Shown in pieces: positions 1 to 9,413 of a DNA stretch of 64,000 bases. Position numbers and translations under genes: made by a program. The stretch comes from Sabellastarte sp. h YS-2021 (lineage: Eukaryota; Annelida; Polychaeta; Sabellida; Sabellidae). The DNA is taken from the NCBI GenBank assembly GCA_964017235.1, contig OZ024929.1, positions 115,181,793 to 115,245,792 on the forward strand, written 5' to 3'. Each line of letters starts with the position of its first letter. Positions within the stretch are counted from its first letter, which is position 1. The notes under the pieces were generated by a model that was not told where the DNA came from, made no database searches, and worked only from the letters and a program-made list of their open reading frames with translations.

Positions 1-365
1 CACTTGCTAAATCATTCATAAATATTGCAATATATAAACTCATACTTTTCTTTCCCAATAAATCCAGTAACATTTTTCTAGAGCTATAGCTTGACTTGTT
101 TGTAACTTGATTTTTCTTGTAAGCAATAACTCTGAAGCAAAATCATTAACTTTTGAACAAAAAGTCTAAGGCACTTTGGTTCACTGGATTTTATTAGTGG
201 TTTTGTTAAGTTTTTAGTTGAAGCACAAGTTCACTGCATTCAATTAGTGTTTTATACTTAGGTCTGATACTAATGACATTTTGAACAGAAATGTCTGTGG
301 TCAATGTACCCTTTCACTCAAGACCTCTTCTCCGAGAACATTACCAAAGAATGTAGGACATACAG
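1..365. other. unassigned AT-rich DNA
   Basis: AT-rich sequence with no open frame, RNA gene or repeat that I recognise. Confidence 0.5.
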
Positions 366-371
366 AATCTG

Positions 372-884
372 GGAAAAAAATGCCTCCTGGACAAAATGCC
401 TCACAGAAAAAATGCCTCCTGGAAAAAATGCCTCCTAGAAAGAATGCCTCCTGGATATTTTGTGACTAGGAAAAAATGCCTCCTGAGGAAAAAAAAAGTT
501 ATTTCAACCTGTAAACATGTTACATATGAAACCTAGAACGTATAATATCAAAAACATGTTAATGGAAGCCAGGGATGAGCAGCCAGCCAAAACAGTGAGA
601 AGCACCAGCAAAACCTTACAAGAGAAACTTGCGTACCTTTGTACAGCTAAGCAAAATGGGTAAAAGACTGTGAGTTTTTGACAGGCATTGGCAACTATAA
701 AACTCAAGTGGAAAAATGAAGATGCGTCTGAAGTTGTAATGTGAACCTGTAGTGTTATAATACTTGAAAGAACTTTTTTTCTTTGGAGGTATTTTTCCTG
801 GTCACAAAATGTTCAGGATGCATTCTTTCTAGGAGGTACATTTCCTAGGAGGCATATTTTCTAGGAGGCATTTTTCCTACGCAT
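372..884. mobile_element. foldback-type element with iterated arms
   Basis: Two arms of about 100-120 bp (372-495 and 781-884) are inverted copies of one another, separated by roughly 290 bp of unrelated DNA. Each arm consists of short iterations of a unit like AAAAAATGCCTCCTGG. The order of variant units (the one next to TTTTGTGAC, then the AGAAAGAATG unit) is mirrored between arms, so this is a true inverted repeat and not low-complexity sequence. The architecture resembles foldback elements. No transposase is visible. The small open frame across the left arm is an effect of the iteration. Confidence 0.6.
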
Positions 885-1940
885 CGGACATACGTTCTTT
901 TGAGAAGTAAATTTCACACCTACAATTTCTCTTCCGCCAAGCTGTGGTCGTTCTTTCATTTGTTAAATATGGTAACATACACAATGCACTAAACGTTACA
1001 TTTTCTATTCCTTGTGATGCATATCTTGATATCTTTTACGGCTTACTTCGCACTTTTTCATCAGGGCCGCTTCGTTTTTTGTCAGCAAAAACCTTTTTCT
1101 AGTTATAGTTTGATATTCTTTGATGATTGACATATGTTCTAGATTCATGGAAGTACTACCAAATGCATCAGGAGTGGCTTCCCAAATTAAGCTAATTAGC
1201 TGATCAAATATAACAAACTTCTCCCATATGTTAACAAAACTATTGAATATTGCAGATCCACTCTGGAACTACTCCAGAATTGTCTACATGATTTGTAAGA
1301 ACTGTCTCACTTCATATATAATTATATCATTGATTCATCATACACAGAATTGCCAGAAAAAGAGCAAACTATTTTTGAAGAAATAAGCTTTACAAAGATA
1401 TATTGTTTTAAAATGCCTGTTGAAAAGAAAAAGGAGAACAGAGGAGGAGGGGAAGACAGAAAAGAAAAGAAGTAGGTGGATCCACTACCTGAGAAGAAGT
1501 ACAGAGACACAGCCACCTACAGTGAGGCCCTCCCACCCTGACACCTATGACTCCTGCGGTTAGATTTATACAACTAAGCCCAAATTGCTGTCCCAAATCC
1601 TGCAACACAAGAGGACACCAGTGATGCTCTGCAAGACTAGACAGAGGGGATACACAAGAATAGGGCCAAGAAAGTGGCAGTGACAATGAAATAATAATGG
1701 ATTTGCTAAGTGACATGGATCATGGCATTTACAATAATATGTGCCACAATTGTAAATCTAGGACACTGGCAAAGAGGGAGATGTAGATGGAGCTAGCAAC
1801 ACTTGTAAGGGCACGGATGCAGCTTTTGAAACAATGGTTTTAATCACAAAGGACAGTCTAATACAGTGTGACACATTCAAAGATTGGCCAGTTGCCAGTG
1901 GAGCTCACCGAGAGACAGTTTAGGTGCAGCAGAATTTTGA
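885..1940. other. unassigned DNA
   Basis: No convincing gene. A purine-rich patch at 1420-1500 gives short open frames on both strands that look compositional. All frames are interrupted by stops before the Thr/Ser/Ala/Pro-coding repeat begins. Confidence 0.4.
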
Positions 1941-2758
1941 CTTCTTGAGGATCCAGCATTAGCAGCCACAGCCAGTGTAACAGCAACCACAGCCAGTGCA
2001 ACAATAACTAAAACCAGTCCATCAGCAACCGTAGCAAGTCCAACAGCAATCACAGCTTTTACAAACTCAACCACAGCCAGTGCAACACCAACCCCAGCCA
2101 ATGCAACAGCAACTACCGGCAGTGCATCAGCAACTAAAACCAGTCTATCAGCAACCATAGCAAGTCCAACAGCAACCACAGCTATTACAACCTCAACCAC
2201 AGCCAGTGCAACACCAACCCCAGCCAGTGCAACAGCAACTACTGACAGTGCAACAGCAACTAAAACCAGTCCGTCAGCAACCATAGCAAGTCCAACAGCA
2301 ACCACAGCTATTACAACCTCAACCACAGCCAGTGCAACACCAACACCAGCCAGTGCAACAGCAACTAAAACCAGTCCATCAGCAACCATAGCAAGTCCAA
2401 CAGCAACCACAGCTATTACAACGTCAACCACAGCCAGTGCAACACCAACACCAGCCAGTGCAACAGCAACTACCGACAGTGCTTCAACAACTAAAACCAG
2501 TCTGTCAGCAACCATAGCAAGTCCAACAGCAACCACAGCTATTACCACCACAGCCAGTGCAACACCAACACCAGCCAGTGCAACAGTAAATAAAACCAGT
2601 CCATCAGCAACCATAGCAAGTCCAACAGCAACCACAGCTATTACAACCTCAACCACATTCAGTGCTACAACAACTACAACCAATGCAACAGCAACTACAG
2701 CCACCACCACAAGCACAGCCTATGTAACAGCAACCACAGCCAGACCAACCAGGTGGTA
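1941..2758 (+). repeat. Thr/Ser/Ala/Pro-coding minisatellite (possible mucin-like exon)
   Basis: The + frame is open from just after a TGA at 1938 to a TAA near 2757, about 270 codons, and contains no ATG. It encodes degenerate repeats of 35-42 residues, for example ATIASPTATTAITTSTTASA followed by TPTPASATATKTSPS. Unit lengths are multiples of three (about 105, 108 or 126 bp), and most differences between units are single codons or whole codons. The complementary strand is also open (279 codons of Val/Ala/Leu) but that reads as its shadow. An AG that could be a 3' splice site lies at 1949-1950 and a GTGGTAA donor-like site lies at the end. It could be an exon of a mucin-like O-glycosylated protein or a non-coding minisatellite that keeps frame by chance. 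There is no link to the AFAP-like gene. Confidence 0.45.
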
Positions 2759-3043
2759 ATTTGTAACGCCTTGAATCTGTTGGCTAGAATTCCAAAGTCA
2801 ATCTTCATCACCCTTAGCTTAGCCTGTAAAACTGTTTCTGAATGTTCATGTTTCATCTAGAAAATTGTTTCATAATATATGGCATAAGGGCAAAAGCATC
2901 ATCGCCACAAAAAAGTACTGCATATCTCTTTTACCTGGTTGCAGTCATGTTGGTGGAGGGAGGCCAAGTTGGTTGTTCACAATGAAATCTCTTAGTTTGC
3001 ACTCATTGCCTATGGCAGTGTCCATTTTTAACCCTAGCCTATA
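2759..3043. other. unassigned spacer
   Basis: Unique sequence between the Thr/Ser/Ala/Pro-coding repeat and the next tandem array. No gene seen. Confidence 0.4.
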
Positions 3044-4020
3044 TAGTCGTCCCCAGTGCCGTCTGGGCGGCGGGCATAAAGCTTGTGGGTGCTCCACAGT
3101 CTAAACCCTTTCACAGATTTTCACCAAATTTTCAGGATATGTTTATCCCAAGAGGATCTAGAGCTGATTAGGTTTTGGGGGGTATCTGGCAACAACTGTT
3201 GCCATGGCAACACTTTTAAGATTTTTAAGTCTTAAAGTTTGTGGGTGTTTCACAGCCTAAACCCATGCACCAATTTTCACCCAACTTTCAGGATATGTTT
3301 ACCCCAAGATGATCTAGAGCTGATTAGGTTTCGGGGGGTATTTGGCAACAACTGTTGCCATGGCAACACTTTTAAGAATTTTGGGTTGTCAAGATTGTGG
3401 GTGTTCAACAGCCTAAACCCATGGCCCGATTTTCACTAAACTTTCAGGGTATGTTCACCCCAACAGGATCTAGAGCTTATTAGGTTTTTAAGGGTATCTG
3501 GTAACAACTGTTGCCATAGCAACACTTTTAAGATTTTTACGTCTTAAATTTCGTGGGTGTTCAACAGCCAAAATCCATGCACAGATTTTCACCACATTTT
3601 CAATGTATGTGTACTGTACCCCAGATGGATCTAGGGTTCTTTAGGGTTAGGGGAGTATCCAGTAACAACTGTTGCCATGGTAACACTTTTAAGATTTTTG
3701 GGTCTTAAAGTTTGTGGGTGTTCTACAGATTTTTGGGTCTTAAAGTTCCTTGGTGTTTCACAGCCAAAACCCATGCATGAGTTTTCACCAGATTTTCAGG
3801 ATATGTTTACCCCAAGAGGATTTAGAGCTAATTAGTTCTTGGGGGCAACAACTGGTGCCATGGCAACACTTTGAATATTTTTGGGGTTTAACATTTGTGG
3901 GTGTTCCACAGTCAGGTTTGGAGGGTATATGGCTACACCTGTTGCCATGGCAACGATTTAAATACTTTTCGCTCTTAAACTTCTTAATTGAAAAAGGGGC
4001 ACTTTTAAACTGATGTTACT
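3044..4020 (+). repeat. ~156-bp tandem array with an X-box palindrome in each unit
   Basis: About six units with starts near 3084, 3241, 3397, 3553, 3714 and 3895 (periods 157, 156, 156, then irregular). Each has a GTGGGTGTTCCACAG-like start, a block around CAGGATATGTTTACCCC and the palindrome GTTGCCATGGCAAC or a one-base variant (3198, 3354, 3510, 3671, 3854, 3941). The array follows a short GC hairpin at about 3048-3070 (CCCAG-tgccgt-CTGGG), the same hairpin-then-array design as the other tandem-repeat elements in this window. It is probably the core of a non-autonomous mobile element. The 3' boundary is not clear. Confidence 0.7.
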
Positions 4021-4026
4021 ACAGTT

Positions 4027-4738
4027 GTATTTGTATCTCCTGCCGGCCAAGGCCGGGGTTGGAAGATTATGAAATGCCCTGCATGCGTATGTGTGTGTGC
4101 ATGCATGTGTGCACTTGTCACATTTTGAAACAAACCTTTATATCTCATTCATTTATGAAGATATATTCACCAAATTTGCAGAGAATGTTTATGATTGTGA
4201 AAACATGTCAGTGAAAACTTTTGTACTCATTTTAAAAAAACAACATGGCTGCCATAGCCGATTGTTTTAAAATCATTGATATGCTCTAAATATTTCAGCT
4301 AGCTGTGTCAGTTTTGCACAAAATGTAAATGGCTAAGAAAGCTTGCCTGAGAGTAATTTTGGCCTTGTTTAGAAAACAAAATGGCTGCCATATCACATCT
4401 AGTAATTTTGGCCTTGTTTAGAAAACAAAGTGGCTGCCATATCACATCTTTAATATCAAATTGGGGGGGGGGGCATATCAAAAGTCCTAATATCCCCCTT
4501 ATCATTGGTCCTAGTGGTTTGGAATGAGAAAACAACTTATTGTAAATCGTGTTCTGCAAATCTTTTGCAACTGTCAAATTTAACCTTTGACCCCTGCTTC
4601 AAGGTCATGTAGGGTCATCATGTTAAAACTGTTACAACTGAAGTTGTTCCTAAAATTTTCCCAAATCTCAATGTTGTTGCTCATTTAGTTGTACCTGTGG
4701 GCTGGTTTTCTTGCCTGCCGAGGCTGGCTATTTTTCTC
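4027..4738 (+). mobile_element. 5' part of a hairpin + (TG)n element
   Basis: Begins TATCTCCTGCCGGCC-aa-GGCCGG, followed by AGATTATGAAATG and a TG/CATG microsatellite (4083-4115). This is the same 5' module as at 23872 and 62904. Downstream are two short direct repeats around TAATTTTGGCCTTGTTTAG (4351 and 4402) and a poly-G run, with no long array. The DIRS element begins at 4739, so this copy was probably interrupted or truncated. Confidence 0.55.
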
Positions 4739-4756
4739 TTTTATTGCGAAAAATAC

Positions 4757-4923
4757 ACTTACCATTTCCTGACCATAGCTATTTGTTGGTGCCATCCAAC
4801 TCACTGGCCAACGTTGAGAAACGTTTTATACTACCTTAAGAAGCCAGTGAGTGAGTGTGGAAGTAGGAAGCCCCCCAATGGTCATGTGACCACGCCAATA
4901 GGCGCCATTCATTGTTTTTGTTG
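4757..4923 (+). repeat. left inverted terminal repeat of the DIRS element
   Basis: The reverse complement of this 167-bp stretch is found at 9221-9387 without a difference that I can see. It starts ACTTACC and ends in GTTTTTGTTG. It precedes the gag ATG by about 106 bp and may hold the promoter. Confidence 0.95.
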
Positions 4924-5029
4924 GCCATCCTTGAGTGTGGATGTGTTTTGGAAATATTCGTTTTTTGTGGAAGTTTTGTGGATTTATTGTGGATTGTGTT
5001 TGTTCTGAGGTAAGGCATCTGTTTTAACA

Positions 5030-6778
5030 ATGTCTACTCAGGATAAAGTTAAGAAAGGACAAAGGAAAAGTTCTTTTTGTGGCCATTTTATGGCAGATTC
5101 GGACGACCACCATTATTGTCCTAAATGCAGAGATGACTATAAGGGTGACGACCCCTGTGCTAATTCTTCAGATTGCCTTGTTTGTTCCTCGTTTTCTGAA
5201 GAACAGAAGAAGAAAATTAAGAATAGGAACAGATATAAAAGCAAGAAGGATCAGAATTCTTCTGTTTTTGTGGATAACAATAAAGAGGTGAACATTGATG
5301 ATTCTTTGTTGGATGAGGACGAATCTGCGGCTTCTGTGTCTTCTCAAGCTATTTCTTCTCAAAAGAATAAGTCTTTAGAGGACAAGTTGGACAGGTTTTT
5401 TACTGAATTTGCTTCTTTTTCTCAAAGATTGCAGAATTTAGAGCAGAAAGGGACTGAAACTGTCAGCAGTCGTAACTCTGGCAGGGACAGTTTACAGGTT
5501 GCTAAGCAACCGGTGGAGATTTCTAAAGCTTCGGCTTCTGCCAGTTCGTCTGTGCTTCCCGGTCGACTGGAGAGAAGGTCAGCCACTCTGACTAGGACAG
5601 AGTTTGAACAGCAAGCTTCGGCTTCTCACACTCATCAGGAAACCGGTTTGGTTTCTTCTAGGAAGAGGACTTTGTCTCAATCTTCTGAGGAACCGGATCC
5701 GGATGTGGAACAAGGTGAAATTACCTCTTTGGAGGATGATTCTCCAGCTTATTCTGAGACTTTAGAAACCATTAAAAAGTGGTTGGATCTGGAAGTCAAG
5801 GATGTGGAATGTTTTGTACCTCCCTCAGTGTTTTCTGGAAGGGATCAGGTTAAAAAGTCTGCACAACAGTCAATGGCTTTGCCTCCGGCTCAACCTTTGG
5901 TAGAACTTTGGAAATTTAAAGAGTTTTCAGCATTAGGAAGTAGTAATGTGGATGACAATGATCCCCATCACCCTCCTTTGTCTAAAGGACAGTTTTTGTC
6001 TTTTCCAAAGCCTCAAATGCGCTTTTATCAAGTATCTCCTCAATCTTTTTCTCTAGCTGCTCCTAGGATTCAGGATGCTTTCAAGAATATTGCAGCTTCT
6101 CCCTATCAAGCTCCTACCTCAGTTGTCACTCCAATGAAACAGTACTTGGCTTGGGAATCAGTTTCTAGGGAGACTATTCAGATTTTGAATCATGTGTTTT
6201 GGTTTAAGTCTGCAATTGAAAAGTCTACAAATGAAATGTTTTCGGAGGTGTCTAAGATGAAGGAGTCAGTGGATCAAGAAGACATTCAACAAAGTATGAA
6301 TTTTTTGCAAAATTGTCTTCATCTCCAGTCTACCACTATGGGGTGCTTGGGTAAGGCCCTGGATGATGTTTTAGATACTTCAATGTCTTTGGCTTCTAAT
6401 ATGTTGCTGAATAGAAGGGACAATTTTCTCAAACTGTGTCATAGAGATGTGACAGATAAGGATATTGCTAGACTCAGAAATGCTTCTTTGACCAAGAAAG
6501 AATTATTTAATTCTAAAGTGTTGTCTGAGGTTGAACAGAACTTCATCCAATGGAGTCAAATCAACCGGGAGCCGGCTTTCAAGAAACACAGAAGTGAATC
6601 TTATGGTTCCCGAAATTTCGCAGATTCCAAGAAAGATCAGTCACAAAACAGGTACCAGAATGCTGCGTTTCAGAATTTTCGTCAGCAAAACAAGCAAGGT
6701 GATCAGAACAAAAGACAGTCTGGTTCCTACAATTCTAACAGAGGCTCTGCCCGAGGGGGTAGGGGCAGGAGGAAGTGA
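5030..6778 (+). CDS. DIRS gag-like protein (ORF1)
   Basis: A 582-residue protein in the gag position of a DIRS retrotransposon, predicted to package the element RNA. The N-terminus has a Cys/His cluster (C17, H19, H27, H28, C30, C33, C43, C49, C52) with the same order as in the gag of the element at 56.9 kb, so it is probably a conserved zinc-binding fold. Next are a Lys-rich patch, a Ser/Gln-rich and acidic middle (residues about 75-260), a more ordered region (about 300-510) and a basic Gly/Arg/Gln-rich tail ending GRGRRK that would bind nucleic acid. The ATG at 5030 is the first in frame after the left terminal repeat. The stop is 4 bases before the RT ATG at 6783. The frame is intact. Confidence 0.85.
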   Translation: MSTQDKVKKGQRKSSFCGHFMADSDDHHYCPKCRDDYKGDDPCANSSDCLVCSSFSEEQKKKIKNRNRYKSKKDQNSSVFVDNNKEVNIDDSLLDEDESAASVSSQAISSQKNKSLEDKLDRFFTEFASFSQRLQNLEQKGTETVSSRNSGRDSLQVAKQPVEISKASASASSSVLPGRLERRSATLTRTEFEQQASASHTHQETGLVSSRKRTLSQSSEEPDPDVEQGEITSLEDDSPAYSETLETIKKWLDLEVKDVECFVPPSVFSGRDQVKKSAQQSMALPPAQPLVELWKFKEFSALGSSNVDDNDPHHPPLSKGQFLSFPKPQMRFYQVSPQSFSLAAPRIQDAFKNIAASPYQAPTSVVTPMKQYLAWESVSRETIQILNHVFWFKSAIEKSTNEMFSEVSKMKESVDQEDIQQSMNFLQNCLHLQSTTMGCLGKALDDVLDTSMSLASNMLLNRRDNFLKLCHRDVTDKDIARLRNASLTKKELFNSKVLSEVEQNFIQWSQINREPAFKKHRSESYGSRNFADSKKDQSQNRYQNAAFQNFRQQNKQGDQNKRQSGSYNSNRGSARGGRGRRK

Positions 6779-6782
6779 CTGC

Positions 6783-8840
6783 ATGGAGGTAAGCACAAAG
6801 TTTCCTGGTTCCCATTTACAAAGTTATTGGAAAGTGTGGGAAAGTTTCAAGGTGCATCCGAGGGTAGTTCTTGTTCTGAAACAGGGCTATTGTCTTCCAT
6901 TCAAAGAAAAACCACCTCTGACCCGGTTTCCGACCATCAAAAGCAGTTATTCGGCTCCAGTGAAGCAAAAAGCTTTGCTGGAGGCGGTTCAACAAATGGT
7001 TCAAAAAAGGGCAGTGGTTCCGGTTCAAAACAAGAACTCTCTCGGATTCTACAGTCGTTTGTTTCTGGTTCCAAAACCAGAAAACAAATGGCGACCAGTA
7101 ATAGATCTCAGTGTGGTAAATACATTCTTACATGTTCCCACTTTCAAAATGGAAACTGCAGAAGTCATTCGGGCTTCTCTTCAAGCAGGCGAGTGGGTGG
7201 CTTCCATAGATCTCACCGATGCTTATTTTCATGTACCCATACACCAAAAGTTTCAAAAGTATCTGCGCTTTCATGTACAGGGTCAGGCGTACCAGTTCAG
7301 AGTCCTACCCTTCGGGATTGCGACAGCTCCATTGGAGTTCACTCGAGTGGTGAAGGAGGTCAAGTTCATAGCTCTTTCACAAGGGGTTCGAATCCATCAG
7401 TATTTGGACGATTGGCTGGTGAGGGCCAAAGATCCGGATTCTTGTGCTCGGGATGTTCAAAAATTGATCAGTCTAGTCGGAAAGTTGGGTTGGATTGTCA
7501 ATTTGAAAAAATCAGAACTCAATCCAACTCAGGATCTCGAGTTTCTGGGTTATCGGTTCAACCTTCGAGAAGGTTTGGTCTACCCAAATCAAAAGAAATT
7601 GGACAAGCTCAAAATTTTGGCAGTTTCCATTTTGCAAGGTCACAACACTACTCCAAGAAAGCTCATGTCACTAATTGGGGTCATGGCTTCCATGGAGAAA
7701 ACAGTTCCTTTGGGTCGGATCCATATGAGACCGTTTCAGTGGTTTCTGAAGACCAACTGGCAGTTTCCCCAGTCATTGGACAAGGTGGTCCCAATTTCTC
7801 AGTTGATAAAGGACTATCTGGCTTGGTGGATGGATCCTCAAAACTTACTCAAGGGTTCGAATCTGCATCAGAAAGAACACAACATTCTGATGTTCACAGA
7901 TGCATCAGAGAAGGGTTGGGGGGCTCACTTGAACAATTGTACTGTAAGTGGGTTCTGGCAGCCATCGGAAAAAGACTTCCATATCAATATTTTGGAACTG
8001 AAAGCTGTTTTTCTAGCTCTGAAACATTTTCAAGGACAATTAAGGCAAAAAATAGTGTTGGTTTCTTCAGACAACTCAACTGTGGTCTCCTATATCAACA
8101 AGGAAGGAGGCACTCACTCCTTCGAAATGTGTGCTTTGATGTGGAGAATTCTGGCTTGGTCCAATGCCAGGGAGATCCAGATCAGGGCCAGACATATTCC
8201 AGGGAATCTCAATGTGATAGCAGATTCCCTGTCCAGGAGGGACAAGGCCATTCAGACAGAGTGGTCTTTGCATCCTCAGGTCTTTCAAGAAATTTGCCAA
8301 GTTTGGCACAAGCCAATGGTGGATCTGTTTGCCACCAGCTTGAATGCCAAGCTTCCAACCTACGTATCTCCTGTCCCAGACGACAAGGCCTGGCAGATAG
8401 ATGCATTGAACATCTCTTGGGAGGCTCTGGACGCCTATGCTTTTTGTCCAGTAGCCATCCTTCCTCAGTTAGTTCAGAAAATGATCACCTACAGGTGCAG
8501 GGTCATTGTGATAGCACCAGGGTGGCCGGGGATGCCTTGGTTTTGGGATCTGGTGGAATTGTCAGTCAAGATTCCACTGAGGCTTCCTCAAATGCACAAT
8601 CTCCTGAAGCAACCCTTCAGTCTCAGATTCCACAAGAATCTGGAGTATCTGAACCTCCATGCTTGGTATCTGGACTCTTACAAGAAGGTCAAGGAGGATT
8701 CTCTGTTGAGGTGGCAGATAGAATTAAGGCACCTCAGAGACAATCCTCAAGGCGAGTATATGATTCAAGGTGGGCCATATTTCAAAAGTGGGCCCAGGAG
8801 AATCAGGTGGATGTCACAAAACCAACTATTCCTCAGATAG
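6783..8840 (+). CDS. DIRS reverse transcriptase-RNase H-methyltransferase polyprotein
   Basis: Copies element RNA into DNA. The frame is open from 6531, but I start it at ATG 6783, 4 bases after the gag stop, where RT homology begins; this gives 685 residues. RT palm motifs include SRLFLVPKPENKWRPVIDL, DLTDAYFHVPI and the catalytic YLDD at about residues 207-210. RNase H follows, with candidate acidic residues D373 (FTDAS), E405 (LELKAVF) and D430 (SSDNSTVV). The C-terminal part (from about residue 512, VDLFATSLNAKLPTYVSP, then a P-x-W-P motif) matches the Dam-like methyltransferase region of DIRS elements. No stop or frameshift is seen. A second frame is open across the whole length and leads into the recombinase. 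Confidence 0.92.
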   Translation: MEVSTKFPGSHLQSYWKVWESFKVHPRVVLVLKQGYCLPFKEKPPLTRFPTIKSSYSAPVKQKALLEAVQQMVQKRAVVPVQNKNSLGFYSRLFLVPKPENKWRPVIDLSVVNTFLHVPTFKMETAEVIRASLQAGEWVASIDLTDAYFHVPIHQKFQKYLRFHVQGQAYQFRVLPFGIATAPLEFTRVVKEVKFIALSQGVRIHQYLDDWLVRAKDPDSCARDVQKLISLVGKLGWIVNLKKSELNPTQDLEFLGYRFNLREGLVYPNQKKLDKLKILAVSILQGHNTTPRKLMSLIGVMASMEKTVPLGRIHMRPFQWFLKTNWQFPQSLDKVVPISQLIKDYLAWWMDPQNLLKGSNLHQKEHNILMFTDASEKGWGAHLNNCTVSGFWQPSEKDFHINILELKAVFLALKHFQGQLRQKIVLVSSDNSTVVSYINKEGGTHSFEMCALMWRILAWSNAREIQIRARHIPGNLNVIADSLSRRDKAIQTEWSLHPQVFQEICQVWHKPMVDLFATSLNAKLPTYVSPVPDDKAWQIDALNISWEALDAYAFCPVAILPQLVQKMITYRCRVIVIAPGWPGMPWFWDLVELSVKIPLRLPQMHNLLKQPFSLRFHKNLEYLNLHAWYLDSYKKVKEDSLLRWQIELRHLRDNPQGEYMIQGGPYFKSGPRRIRWMSQNQLFLR

Positions 8841-9214
8841 CTGATTTTCTGAATCATCTTTTCACTGATAGAAACTTGAAACCTAGAACTATTGCTGGTT
8901 ATAGAACCTCAGTAGCAGATGGGTTAGGCTCTGCAGGTCAAATGGTTTCTCAAAGTTTGGATTTGAACCGTTTGATTGCTAGTTTTCATAGGGACAGACC
9001 TTCAGCAAATAGGTCTATTCCTAACTGGGACTTGTCCTTGGTCCTACTTGCCCTCACTCGGGCTCCTTTTGAACCTTTGGGTAAAGCTGATCTTAAGATT
9101 TTGACTTTTAAGACAGTTTTTCTGTTGGCTCTAGCATCTGGTAAAAGGCGTAGTGAGATTCATGCTTGGACTTTTGACCTCCCCGCGGATTCAGTACTAG
9201 GTTACTTGGGGTGA
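6827..9214 (+). CDS. DIRS tyrosine recombinase frame, C-terminally truncated
   Basis: Overlaps almost all of the RT gene in the -1 frame and stays open for 795 codons. Only its end (from about 8690, residue 620 on) looks like a recombinase. It has a SAM-like N-terminal domain (YDSRWAIFQKW, PTIPQIADFLNHL, KPRTIAGYR) and the box I motif LASGKRRSEIHAW holding the first catalytic arginine. The frame stops at 9214, 7 bases before the right terminal repeat, without the Lys, His-x-x-Arg and nucleophilic Tyr of a complete enzyme. The integrating enzyme is therefore inactive unless supplied in trans. Whether the first 600 codons are ever translated is unknown, although DIRS-1 of Dictyostelium is known for overlapping RT and recombinase frames. 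Confidence 0.8.
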   Translation: MESVGKFQGASEGSSCSETGLLSSIQRKTTSDPVSDHQKQLFGSSEAKSFAGGGSTNGSKKGSGSGSKQELSRILQSFVSGSKTRKQMATSNRSQCGKYILTCSHFQNGNCRSHSGFSSSRRVGGFHRSHRCLFSCTHTPKVSKVSALSCTGSGVPVQSPTLRDCDSSIGVHSSGEGGQVHSSFTRGSNPSVFGRLAGEGQRSGFLCSGCSKIDQSSRKVGLDCQFEKIRTQSNSGSRVSGLSVQPSRRFGLPKSKEIGQAQNFGSFHFARSQHYSKKAHVTNWGHGFHGENSSFGSDPYETVSVVSEDQLAVSPVIGQGGPNFSVDKGLSGLVDGSSKLTQGFESASERTQHSDVHRCIREGLGGSLEQLYCKWVLAAIGKRLPYQYFGTESCFSSSETFSRTIKAKNSVGFFRQLNCGLLYQQGRRHSLLRNVCFDVENSGLVQCQGDPDQGQTYSRESQCDSRFPVQEGQGHSDRVVFASSGLSRNLPSLAQANGGSVCHQLECQASNLRISCPRRQGLADRCIEHLLGGSGRLCFLSSSHPSSVSSENDHLQVQGHCDSTRVAGDALVLGSGGIVSQDSTEASSNAQSPEATLQSQIPQESGVSEPPCLVSGLLQEGQGGFSVEVADRIKAPQRQSSRRVYDSRWAIFQKWAQENQVDVTKPTIPQIADFLNHLFTDRNLKPRTIAGYRTSVADGLGSAGQMVSQSLDLNRLIASFHRDRPSANRSIPNWDLSLVLLALTRAPFEPLGKADLKILTFKTVFLLALASGKRRSEIHAWTFDLPADSVLGYLG

Positions 9215-9220
9215 GCTTTG

Positions 9221-9387
9221 CAACAAAAACAATGAATGGCGCCTATTGGCGTGGTCACATGACCATTGGGGGGCTTCCTACTTCCACACTCACTCACTGG
9301 CTTCTTAAGGTAGTATAAAACGTTTCTCAACGTTGGCCAGTGAGTTGGATGGCACCAACAAATAGCTATGGTCAGGAAATGGTAAGT
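9221..9387 (-). repeat. right inverted terminal repeat of the DIRS element
   Basis: Exact inverse of 4757-4923 in my reading. It begins immediately after the truncated recombinase, so the internal complementary region expected near this end of a DIRS element appears to have been removed by the same deletion. It ends GGTAAGT, which matches a splice-donor consensus on the + strand. Confidence 0.95.
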
Positions 9388-9413
9388 ATTTATCTAATTA
9401 AAATTAAAATTAC

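Larger units (their letters stand above)
4739..9413 (+). mobile_element. DIRS-type tyrosine-recombinase retrotransposon, young copy
   Basis: The element has inverted, not direct, terminal repeats of 167 bp that match base for base in my reading. It holds gag, overlapping RT-RNase H-methyltransferase and recombinase frames, and no protease or DDE integrase; this is the DIRS layout. No target-site duplication is evident, as expected for recombinase integration. The left end carries an extra TTTTATTGCG extension (4739-4748) also found at the other two DIRS copies here. The right side continues into a different AT-rich tail, and I place its end at about 9413 with low certainty. The recombinase is cut short by an internal deletion, so the copy is not autonomous for integration. 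Confidence 0.92.

Noticed and set aside
1877..2716. 279-codon Val/Ala/Leu-rich open frame on the - strand
   Set aside because: It is the complement of a codon-phased Thr/Ser/Ala/Pro repeat; a pure Val/Ala/Leu repeat protein is much less plausible and no start context supports it.
4739..9413. LTR retrotransposon with direct repeats
   Set aside because: The 167-bp terminal repeats are inverted, there is no protease or DDE integrase, and a tyrosine recombinase domain is present, so it is DIRS-type.
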